A DNA stretch of 64,000 nt from positions 186,001 to 250,000 of the forward strand of contig JAMOLT010000010.1 in the NCBI GenBank assembly GCA_027068915.1, given 5' to 3'. The notes under the pieces were generated by a model. That model saw only the letters and a list, made by a program, of their open reading frames with translations. It did not search any database and had not been told where the DNA came from. The stretch is from Sedimenticola sp. Its GTDB lineage: Bacteria > Pseudomonadota > Gammaproteobacteria > Chromatiales > Chromatiaceae. A program made the translations under genes and the position numbers. Each line of letters starts with the position of its first letter. Positions within the stretch are counted from its first letter, which is position 1. Below, in pieces: positions 1 through 6,543 of this stretch.

Positions 1-484
1 CAGCATCGCGCAACTGTGCCATGCTGAACCCGTCACCCGTCAGGGCAAAAATGTTTCCGAAGGTTTCACCGAACTCATCATTGAATAGCGGGCCCAGCAC
101 CCCCCGGGGCAAGGTGTGGGCGATATCCCGCACCCGCTTGCGGATCTGATAGAACATTTCAGGAATGTCTTTTGACAGGGTACTGTCTTCAGCGAGCACG
201 AAAATGCTGGCCTGTTCCGGACGGGAAAAACTACGGACAATATCCACATGTGGTGATTCGAGAATGGCTTTCTCGATACGATCAATCACCTGCTGTTCGA
301 TGTCGGTGGCGCTGGCCCCCGGCCAGGCAACCTGTACCAACATAACCTTGAAAGTGAAGGGCGGGTCTTCTGACTGACCCAGTTTGTTGTAGCCATAGAC
401 GCCAAAAGCCATCGTCAGCACAATGAGATACAAAACAAAGCTTTGGTGCCTCAAGGCCCATTCCGAGAGGTTGAAGGACTTCAT
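1..484 (-). CDS. RND efflux permease, N-terminal part (cut by window edge)
   Basis: The first 161 residues of an RND-family inner-membrane proton/drug antiporter are visible; the rest lies outside the window. After a short cytoplasmic start (MKSFNLSEWALRHQS) comes the first membrane helix at about residues 16-33, then the periplasmic segment GQSEDPPFTFKVMLVQVAWP and the ATDIEQQV..IE region typical of HAE1-type permeases. The start codon overlaps the stop of the upstream adaptor gene by 4 bases (ATGA), so the two are translationally coupled. It would pump substrates out with the adaptor at 481-1611. Substrate cannot be told from this fragment. Confidence 0.9.
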   Translation of the reverse strand, partial: MKSFNLSEWALRHQSFVLYLIVLTMAFGVYGYNKLGQSEDPPFTFKVMLVQVAWPGASATDIEQQVIDRIEKAILESPHVDIVRSFSRPEQASIFVLAEDSTLSKDIPEMFYQIRKRVRDIAHTLPRGVLGPLFNDEFGETFGNIFALTGDGFSMAQLRDA

Positions 485-1611
485 TCCCCAGGCCTGACTG
501 CAGTCTGGTCTTTGAGTGAAACGGCATGATGCGCTTTCCCGGTGTATGGAACAGGCGCAACGGCCTGACCGGGATGCAGGTGATTCACGCCAACCGCCAC
601 CACGGCAAGCCCTTCCTCCAGCCCTGAAACCAGTATGCCGTTTTCCAGATACCGTTCCAGCCTGATCTTCCGGAGTTGCACTGTATTGTCTTCCTCGATG
701 AGCCACACCGCCGGCTGTTTGTTGTCCTGGAACAAGGCGGTGGCAGGCAGCCAGACAAGCCGGTTGGGCGCATCAGCCACAAGGAGGGCATTTGCGGTCA
801 TGCCCAGTTTCAGCGCTGGATCTGGGGTCAGCAGGCTGATCTTGACAAGCCAGGTGCGGTTTTGATCTGCAGCGGGGGCGATATCACGAATCTTTCCTGA
901 CAGGGCTTTGTTTTCATCTGCCCACAGCGAAATCTCGACAGACTGATTCGGCTCCAGCGTCGGCACAACCTCTTCACCAACATGGATGCGAACCTCATAC
1001 CCTCCTTCATGCGCCAGCCTGAACACAGCCTGCCCGGCGGCAACAACCTGTCCGGCCTCGATACTGACCTGAGTAATAACACCATTATTGGCGGCTTTCA
1101 GCGTTCCGTAGCTCGACTGGTTTTGCGCAATCCCTACCTGGGTCTTGACCGCATTTACCTTTGATCTGGCCGTGTTGAAGCGATTGCTTGCGACATCCAG
1201 CGCCGCCTGGCTGACAAACTTTTTCTCGAATAAATTCTGTACCCGTTTGAGTTCATTGCGCGCAGTGGTCAAATCCGCCTGGGCAGCACGCAGGTTTGCC
1301 TTGGCATTGTCGATATTCAGCTGTAGATCACTGACATCAATACGCGCCAGATCCTGATTGGCAACAACACGATCTCCCAGTTCAACATCACGGCTGATCA
1401 CCTTGCCATTAACCCGAAAAGCAAGGGCACTTTCATAACGGGCATATACTTGCCCGGAATAGGACAAGGGCTCGGGAATCTGTACTTTGCTCACCACCCA
1501 GACCTGCACGGGCCGAATCGGCTTTTCTTCAACTTCAGTCTCATTGCATGCACTCAAAGCAAAGAGTGCGGACAGTGTAAGCAGGGCAAACAACCATTTG
1601 GCTGTTCTCAT
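481..1611 (-). CDS. RND efflux periplasmic adaptor (membrane fusion lipoprotein)
   Basis: A 376-residue HlyD/AcrA-type adaptor that would link the inner-membrane permease to an outer-membrane channel. The start MRTAKW is chosen because it opens a lipoprotein signal with lipobox LSAC (Cys22) and overlaps the TetR stop by 4 bases. A lipoyl-like half (SGQVYARYESALAFRVNGKV), a coiled-coil hairpin (about residues 85-150, rich in ANLRAAQADL and NRFNTARSKV) and the second lipoyl half (GVITQVSIEAGQVVAAGQAV) follow in the normal order, then the beta-barrel domain. It is the middle gene of a tetR-adaptor-permease operon and probably de-repressed with it. No outer-membrane TolC gene is in the window. 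Confidence 0.9.
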   Translation of the reverse strand: MRTAKWLFALLTLSALFALSACNETEVEEKPIRPVQVWVVSKVQIPEPLSYSGQVYARYESALAFRVNGKVISRDVELGDRVVANQDLARIDVSDLQLNIDNAKANLRAAQADLTTARNELKRVQNLFEKKFVSQAALDVASNRFNTARSKVNAVKTQVGIAQNQSSYGTLKAANNGVITQVSIEAGQVVAAGQAVFRLAHEGGYEVRIHVGEEVVPTLEPNQSVEISLWADENKALSGKIRDIAPAADQNRTWLVKISLLTPDPALKLGMTANALLVADAPNRLVWLPATALFQDNKQPAVWLIEEDNTVQLRKIRLERYLENGILVSGLEEGLAVVAVGVNHLHPGQAVAPVPYTGKAHHAVSLKDQTAVRPGE

Positions 1612-2270
1612 GATTGCATCCCTGGTGGCCGTTCTTCCTGGGTGAATGCACCAAACCAGAGTGCGTGCAAGGCAGTTTCCAACATCTCGAAATAATCCTC
1701 TGTGCAGACCATACTGTGATCTTGTTCCCTGAGCTTTGTTTTGATGGGTGTGGTGCGGAGCAGCTGCCACAACCCCAGCAGAAGCGCATAGCTTTGCAGC
1801 ATCAACGCTGCCGTGAGCTGGGGAAAATGAGCTTGCAGCGCATCAACGACTTCTAGCAACTGTTGATCAACACGCTCCTGAAACGCAAGCCCAGTCTCTA
1901 TGGGAATCTGCCGTTCCATCATGCCATGAGTGTAGGAAGCCAACGGCAAAAAGGCGGGGGTATCCTTGATAAAACCCATGACAAGATGAATCATGTTATC
2001 TACATCCATGGAGTTCACTCGCCTGGCATGCAGCACAACCCGTGAGAAAAGCTCACTGACGTGACGTTCATGCAATGCGAGAAAGAGCTCTTCCTTGCCA
2101 GGAAAATACAAATACAAAGTACCTTTCGCAACCCTGGCAGCCTGGGCGACAGCATCCATACTGACAACGCCGTTGTGGTTTTCCAGCCATAACTGCTCTG
2201 CAGTATCAAGAATGCCTTCGCGTTTCTGGTACTTGTCTTCTTTATTGATTGCGCGTGTACTGCCCATCAT
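1608..2270 (-). CDS. TetR/AcrR-family transcriptional repressor
   Basis: A 220-residue regulator with an N-terminal TetR helix-turn-helix (ILDTAEQLWLENHNG, then VSMDAVAQAARVAKGTLYLYF, about residues 20-60) and a variable helical ligand-binding C-terminal domain. It is the first gene of the efflux operon and its stop overlaps the adaptor start (ATGA). Two copies of an inverted repeat lie immediately upstream (2279-2322), which points to autoregulation and control of the pump. The inducer is unknown. Two adjacent ATG codons are possible starts; the first was used. Confidence 0.9.
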   Translation of the reverse strand: MMGSTRAINKEDKYQKREGILDTAEQLWLENHNGVVSMDAVAQAARVAKGTLYLYFPGKEELFLALHERHVSELFSRVVLHARRVNSMDVDNMIHLVMGFIKDTPAFLPLASYTHGMMERQIPIETGLAFQERVDQQLLEVVDALQAHFPQLTAALMLQSYALLLGLWQLLRTTPIKTKLREQDHSMVCTEDYFEMLETALHALWFGAFTQEERPPGMQS

Positions 2271-2278
2271 GCACTACC

Positions 2279-2322
2279 AACTGACCAATAGTCAGTTAAA
2301 TATAAATGACCAGGAGTCAGTT
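2279..2322. promoter_or_regulatory. Two tandem palindromic operators for the TetR-family repressor
   Basis: Site 1 (2279-2297) is a perfect palindrome, AACTGAC-caata-GTCAGTT. Site 2 (2304-2322) is AAATGAC-cagga-GTCAGTT with one arm mismatch. The sites share TGACCA..AGTCAGTT and are exactly 25 bp apart. They begin 9 bases upstream of the repressor start and cover its probable promoter. The same 134 bp gap separates it from the divergent CBS-domain gene, which could be co-regulated. That the neighbouring TetR protein binds here is inference. Confidence 0.75.
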
Positions 2323-2404
2323 GTCCAGGCTGAAGAATTTACAATGGGCAACTCCCGCATTCTTTGGTAGATTTATTGCTCTATTCTCAGTTTGTGGAGA
2401 GATT

Positions 2405-2800
2405 GTGAGCATAGAAAACATAATGAGCAAAGCCGTAGTTACCATCGAAATGGACGATTCCCTCAAGGTAATCAAGGAAATTTTCGATAATGCCAGCTTC
2501 CATCACCTACTCGTGGTCAACGCGGAAACGCTGGTGGGGGTGATCTCAGACGGCGACTTGCACAAAGCCCTGAACCCCAATATCGGCACCGTTACCGAAA
2601 CCCTAAGGGACAAGGCTGTACTCAACAGGAAGGCACACCAGATAATGACAAGAGAACCCACTACCCTGTCAATGGATGCAGACATATCTGATGCAATAGC
2701 GATCTTCAACAAGCAAACAATCTCCTGCATACCCGTTGTCGATGATAAATTCAAACCAGTGGGAATCCTCAGCTGGAGAGACATATTAAGGAACCTCTGA
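2405..2800 (+). CDS. Tandem CBS-domain protein
   Basis: A 131-residue protein made of two CBS motifs: the first around IMSKAVVTIEMDDSLKV..HHLLVVN..LVGVISDGDL, the second around IMTREPTTLSMDADISDAI..SCIPVVD..PVGILSWRDI. Stand-alone CBS pairs bind adenosine nucleotides and act as energy-sensing modules. The GTG start is chosen because GGAGAG sits 5 bases upstream; an in-frame start at 2306 would add 33 residues not typical of the family and would run through the operators. The final codons and stop fall in a sequence matching the end of the repeat found at 18368-18531. Its partner is unknown. Confidence 0.85.
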   Translation: MSIENIMSKAVVTIEMDDSLKVIKEIFDNASFHHLLVVNAETLVGVISDGDLHKALNPNIGTVTETLRDKAVLNRKAHQIMTREPTTLSMDADISDAIAIFNKQTISCIPVVDDKFKPVGILSWRDILRNL

Positions 2801-2810
2801 ACAAGTCATG
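2788..2810. repeat. End fragment of the dispersed intergenic repeat (family B)
   Basis: The bases AAGGAACCTCTGAACAAGTC followed by ATG match the end of the copy at 18368-18531 in 21 of about 23 positions. This fragment contains the stop codon of the CBS gene and the start codon of the next gene. No internal part of the repeat is present here, so it is either a solo end left by deletion or a chance similarity. Confidence 0.45.
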
Positions 2811-3212
2811 AATACACTTACCAGCAAGGTATTGGGCGAGCTGTTCAGCCACGGTTCCAGATGGCTATCCAACCTCCGTCGCGCAAAAACAGAAAGAAAG
2901 CGGGAGTCGGTTCGGGCACTGCGGCAGGTTATAACCGCATCCAGAGAAACCGCGGTTTACATTCGCCAGCTCAACGACAATGGAGGCCACGATCACACAA
3001 TTGAAAGGCGCCTGTCGCTGCTCTGGACAGAGCTGGGCTTTGCCCTTGAAGATCTCGGCATCCCGAAACTGGCGAAGCGCTGCCAGATCAAGGGAAAACA
3101 CTGGGCCAACCCAAAACACTATGATCGGGATTTTCTGGAAAAATCAGACACCAGTCTTGAAAAAATGGAAAGGTTGGCGCTGGCAATACTGGCGGAAATC
3201 AACCACCAATAG
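2808..3212 (+). CDS. Hypothetical basic helical protein
   Basis: A 134-residue soluble protein that I do not recognise. It has no signal peptide or membrane segment and is rich in Lys, Arg and Leu. The predicted structure is largely helical, with a basic patch near residues 24-35 (RRAKTERKRESVRALRQ) and a second helical part around RRLSLLWTELGFALEDLG. It follows the CBS gene by 7 bases and may be co-transcribed. Its ATG lies in the repeat-end sequence at 2788-2810 and has no clear ribosome-binding site, so the start is uncertain. Confidence 0.6.
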   Translation: MNTLTSKVLGELFSHGSRWLSNLRRAKTERKRESVRALRQVITASRETAVYIRQLNDNGGHDHTIERRLSLLWTELGFALEDLGIPKLAKRCQIKGKHWANPKHYDRDFLEKSDTSLEKMERLALAILAEINHQ

Positions 3213-3242
3213 CCCCGCTATCCTTGCTACTCTCTAATACAA

Positions 3243-3734
3243 ATGGCATACAAGATTGAAAAAATACGCCCGGAACATGACCGGGACATCTGCCGAATCA
3301 TAAAAAGCGTTGGCGCGGAATATGGCGCGGTCGGAGATGGTTTCGGCCCGGCAGATGAAGAAGTTCTCTGCATGAGCCGGCACTACGGCCGCAACAGCAA
3401 CAGCATTTATCTGGTCGCTACCCGGGATGACCAGGCTGTCGGGGGTGGCGGCATTGCTGCGTTTAACGGCAGCAGCACTATCTGTGAATTGCGCAAGCTG
3501 TTTCTGTTAGCGGAAAACCGGGGCCAGGGACTTGGGGAGGCGCTGACCCTGAAATGCCTGGCTCACGCGAAAGCCATGGGCTATACACAATGCTATCTGG
3601 ACACCCTTTCAAGCATGAAAGCTGCAATCTCCCTGTACGAAAAACTTGGCTTCACGCGTTTGCGCAACCCGCTGGATGGAACAAATCACCATGGCTGTGA
3701 TGTATGGATGAAAAAGGAATTGTCCGAAGGATGA
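3243..3734 (+). CDS. GNAT-family N-acetyltransferase
   Basis: A 163-residue acetyl-CoA-dependent acetyltransferase. The pyrophosphate-binding motif RGQGLGEAL is at about residues 94-102, preceded by the beta4 strand CELRKLFLLAENRG. The late motif YLDTLSSMKAAISLYEKLGF is the usual GNAT end. The overall length and layout match small-molecule or amino-acid GNATs. The acceptor is unknown. It reads in the same direction as the preceding hypothetical gene, 30 bases downstream. Confidence 0.88.
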   Translation: MAYKIEKIRPEHDRDICRIIKSVGAEYGAVGDGFGPADEEVLCMSRHYGRNSNSIYLVATRDDQAVGGGGIAAFNGSSTICELRKLFLLAENRGQGLGEALTLKCLAHAKAMGYTQCYLDTLSSMKAAISLYEKLGFTRLRNPLDGTNHHGCDVWMKKELSEG

Positions 3735-3756
3735 CCGTCCCGTTGGCCATCTTGTT

Positions 3757-3956
3757 ACTATTAACCTGGCAACACAGGGCCGGCGCATGCCTGAAGCCCC
3801 TAACCCTTTGATAGATAATGACAGGCCGCCGTGTGCCGGCCCGCAGACTGCGTTGGCAAAACTTGCTGCAGGATGGCTGCAGCGGCGTTTTGCCGCCTTG
3901 CTGCGAACCAGCACACGACGGCTGAATGTGACATATATTGTTGCCGGGTTAATAGT
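3757..3956. repeat. 200 bp inverted-repeat element (family A, MITE-like), copy 1
   Basis: The ends are ACTATTAACCTGGCAACA (3757-3774) and TGTTGCCGGGTTAATAGT (3939-3956), inverted repeats matching at 17 of 18 positions. The right end, with its adjoining CGGCTGAA..G..ATATATTG, closely matches the right end of the element at 21329-21489. No transposase is encoded. The element starts 23 bases after the GNAT stop and runs into the N-terminal coding region of the esterase, so its sequence supplies that gene's first codons. Confidence 0.75.
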
Positions 3957-4965
3957 GGCGATTGCTACAGCCACCACAGGCTGCCGAAACCTCGCTGAAG
4001 CGGAAAAAACCCGCAGGACGGGGCTTGCAACCGAAAGCATCTCCCTCGATGGCGTGACCAGGAGATACGCAATATACGTCCCTGAAAAACCGGGAGCGGC
4101 GAACCTGCCACTGGTATTCGAGTTGCACGGCGGCGGCGTTTCCATTGAAGACATGACCGGCGAAAGCGGATACAAGACGCCCTACAAGCTGTGGATGGAT
4201 CTTGCCGACAGCGAAAAATTCATCGTTGTCTATCCTGAGGGCTTGAACGGCGCTTATGGAAAACCTACCTGGAATGACTGCCGGGCCAACGCTTCCGTCA
4301 ACTCTGGCGCCGACGATGTACAGTTTATTTCAACGCTGATCGATTTGGTTTCCGCGGCACACAATATTGACCCGAACAGCATCTATGCTTCTGGAACGTC
4401 CAATGGTGGCCTCATGGCATTACGGCTCGCGGTGGAATTGCCTGACCAGATCAGCGCCATCGCTGCGGTAGCCGCCGCCATGCCCGACCATTCTGAATGC
4501 AGGCCGCCTGCACATCCCGTTTCCGTGCTATTCATGAACGGCACCGACGATAACCATCTGCCTTACCATGGCGGCATCCTGTCAAACCCGCCAAACCCTG
4601 ATCACGGAAGCGTTTATTCAACCGAAGCCTCCGTAAACATTTGGAAAGCAATCAACCGCACGGATCAAGCTCCTGTTTCCTACAGCTTTCCCGATCTGGA
4701 CACCAAGGACGGCAGCACCGTGACAAGCTACAGCTATGCAAACGGGATAAATGGAAAAGAAGTGGCTTTATACAAGGTGATTGGAGGCGGGCATTCCGCG
4801 CCAAGTATCAGGGAACAGTACTCTGCACTGTTCGAGCGCTATTTCAACAGGCAAAACCACGATATTGAAACGACCACGGAAGTCTGGAATTTTTTCAGAC
4901 AAAATGCCAGTAATCACAGGGGCGCTCCTTCAAATGCTGCCCGGCCGGCTCTCTTCGTACCGTAA
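3787..4965 (+). CDS. Secreted PHB-depolymerase/feruloyl-esterase-like hydrolase
   Basis: An alpha/beta hydrolase of the LpqC/polyhydroxybutyrate depolymerase group. The oxyanion segment LVFELHGGG is followed by VVYPEG and the nucleophile elbow GTSNGG (Ser205); the C-terminal VIGGGHSAP supplies the catalytic His. A lipoprotein-like signal ends at ATTGC (about residue 66). Residues 1-56 are encoded by the repeat element at 3757-3956, and no ribosome-binding site precedes ATG 3787. A TTG at 3898, with n-region RTSTRR and hydrophobic VTYIVAGLIVAIATATTGC, would give a normal lipoprotein leader. The true start is therefore open. Substrate unknown; secreted ester hydrolysis is likely. Confidence 0.8.
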   Translation: MPEAPNPLIDNDRPPCAGPQTALAKLAAGWLQRRFAALLRTSTRRLNVTYIVAGLIVAIATATTGCRNLAEAEKTRRTGLATESISLDGVTRRYAIYVPEKPGAANLPLVFELHGGGVSIEDMTGESGYKTPYKLWMDLADSEKFIVVYPEGLNGAYGKPTWNDCRANASVNSGADDVQFISTLIDLVSAAHNIDPNSIYASGTSNGGLMALRLAVELPDQISAIAAVAAAMPDHSECRPPAHPVSVLFMNGTDDNHLPYHGGILSNPPNPDHGSVYSTEASVNIWKAINRTDQAPVSYSFPDLDTKDGSTVTSYSYANGINGKEVALYKVIGGGHSAPSIREQYSALFERYFNRQNHDIETTTEVWNFFRQNASNHRGAPSNAARPALFVP

Positions 4966-5057
4966 CGGAATCCGCAAAAAAAGTTCATATTCCACCTCCC
5001 GACTGGTAGAGTTGGCAGGAAATCAAGCCATTGGCTTCTGCAAAGCGATGGAGACGC

Positions 5058-5063
5058 TATAAT
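5058..5063 (+). promoter_or_regulatory. Candidate -10 element upstream of bacteriohemerythrin
   Basis: A perfect TATAAT lies 63 bases before the hemerythrin start in an otherwise gene-free 160 bp gap. No good -35 hexamer is found at 16-18 bp spacing; TTGGCT at 5031-5036 is too far (21 bp). Assigned on the -10 match alone. Confidence 0.4.
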
Positions 5064-5125
5064 GCAGCACATGCATCACACGTCATTGAACCCTATCTTT
5101 TAGTAGAATAAAAAGAGGAAAAACA

Positions 5126-5572
5126 ATGAGTTACTGGACATGGGATCCATCCCTGAATGTTGGAATCGATGTAATTGACGGGCAGCACCGGCGTATCGTG
5201 GACTATATCAACGACCTGGATGAAGCCCATTCAGAGAAAGATCACGAAAAGGTAACGCAGATACTGATGGGGCTGGTCGATTACACGGTCACCCATTTTG
5301 CATTTGAAGAAGACTTGATGAGACAGGCGGGCTACCCGCTTTCAGATTCACACAAGAAAGTCCATGAAACCTTTATCTCACATATCAGCAAGTACAAGGA
5401 ACAGCACGAAAAAGGGCAGGACATTACGCGAAAACTGATGTCCGAGCTGCAAATCTGGCTGACCAATCACATCAAGAACGAAGACAAGCACTATGTGCCC
5501 TATGCCAACAAGGTTTTGAACAAGAAAAAAGGATGGTTAAACAGAACCCTGGGCCGTTTTTTCGGAGATTGA
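5126..5572 (+). CDS. Bacteriohemerythrin
   Basis: A 148-residue di-iron oxygen-binding protein. The iron ligands are visible in order: DGQHRRIVDYIND (H), VTHFAFEEDLM (H and E), SHKKVHETF (two H), and the C-terminal HIKNEDKHY (H and D). This is the full hemerythrin set in a single-domain form. An AAGAGGAAAAA ribosome-binding region precedes the ATG. The C-terminus carries a basic tail (NKKKGWLNRTLGRFF). Such proteins bind O2 reversibly and serve oxygen sensing, storage or delivery in microaerophilic bacteria. It stands alone. Confidence 0.95.
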   Translation: MSYWTWDPSLNVGIDVIDGQHRRIVDYINDLDEAHSEKDHEKVTQILMGLVDYTVTHFAFEEDLMRQAGYPLSDSHKKVHETFISHISKYKEQHEKGQDITRKLMSELQIWLTNHIKNEDKHYVPYANKVLNKKKGWLNRTLGRFFGD

Positions 5573-5634
5573 ATGCTGACCGGGCAGTGCCTGGCACCTG
5601 CAGAAGCAGGCATTTCCACCCCTGGCGAGCCCAC

Positions 5635-6477
5635 TCAAAGCAGCGTACCCGCCTGGCTGCGCACATCTTCCAGCACCACCTCGAATTCCGCCAACTGAAT
5701 GTCGTTCAGGTCGAGAAAGCCGGCTTCCGGTAGGGATGACAGAATCAGCTGCTCATCAGCGCGCTGTCCCACACCTACCTTGGCGCAACCCCCGTCCACG
5801 AGGCGCACGATGGCCCGCAGGACATCCATCTCTTCCAGGTTAGGCTGATGGTGGTTTCTCGCCACATCGGCGTAGATGCCCGGCAGTTCCCAGACGGTCA
5901 TGAGCCGGTGCCCCAGCTCCGGATGCAACACCTCCAGTGCCTCGTTGATCAGCGCATCGGTCAAGGGCGGAACATCTGCATCGCCTGCATGCTGATCCAG
6001 TATTTTCAGCAATACCAGCTCTCCCACATCATGCAGCAGTCCCGCAAGAAAAGCTTCTTCCGCCCGATCCCGCAACCCCGCTTCCTTGGCCAGCCAGCGC
6101 GCACCCATGGCCGAAACATAGGCATGCTCCCACAGGCCCGGCATGCGATCCTTGAGTTTTTGCAGCTGTGCATCATGCGCCGCGGCCTGGGCGCTCATCA
6201 GGGCGATATTGGCGACCTGTTCCAACCCCAGGCGGATCACCGCCTGCTGTATAGTGCTCACTTCTTTCAGTCCACCATAGAATGAAGAATTCGCCACTTT
6301 GAGAATCCGCACCGCAAGCGCAGGATCCGTCATGATGGCGATCAGAATCTGATCCAACTGCACGTCGTCTTCGTTTTTCATGCGTTGCAGATCCAGGGCA
6401 ACCTGATTGAATATGGGCAGCTCCAGCTCACCGGACTCCATCTGTTCCTCAACCATTTCTTTCAGCGATTTACTCAT
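5635..6477 (-). CDS. HDOD-domain signalling protein
   Basis: A 280-residue protein with one HDOD domain (about residues 18-215): LPIFNQVALDLQRM, then the NSSFYGGLKEVSTIQQAVIRLG motif family and a metal-free HD-like core (AFLAGLLHDVGELVLLK). HDOD proteins are non-catalytic relatives of HD-GYP phosphodiesterases and act in signalling, often in motility or pilus control. The start MSKSLKE is chosen because AAAGGAG lies about 10 bases upstream. It follows the GspE/PilB ATPase on the same strand across a small hairpin. Its partner is not shown by the sequence. Confidence 0.88.
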   Translation of the reverse strand: MSKSLKEMVEEQMESGELELPIFNQVALDLQRMKNEDDVQLDQILIAIMTDPALAVRILKVANSSFYGGLKEVSTIQQAVIRLGLEQVANIALMSAQAAAHDAQLQKLKDRMPGLWEHAYVSAMGARWLAKEAGLRDRAEEAFLAGLLHDVGELVLLKILDQHAGDADVPPLTDALINEALEVLHPELGHRLMTVWELPGIYADVARNHHQPNLEEMDVLRAIVRLVDGGCAKVGVGQRADEQLILSSLPEAGFLDLNDIQLAEFEVVLEDVRSQAGTLL

Positions 6478-6500
6478 GCTTCCAACTCCTTTCTTTGTCA

Positions 6501-6538
6501 ATCCGGCAACCGCTGGGGGTAGCGTTTGGCTGCCGGAT
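6501..6538. terminator. Hairpin between the GspE/PilB ATPase and HDOD genes
   Basis: ATCCGGCA (6501-6508) pairs with TGCCGGAT (6531-6538), enclosing further partial pairing. No U-tract follows on the minus strand, so it may be an RNA-stability or attenuating stem rather than a full terminator. Confidence 0.45.
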
Positions 6539-6543
6539 CAGAA

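Noticed and set aside
3609-4175. A 188-residue minus-strand frame over the repeat and esterase start
   Set aside because: It crosses the repeat element and coding sequence antisense; its similarity to a frame at 21194 arises from the shared repeat, not from a gene.
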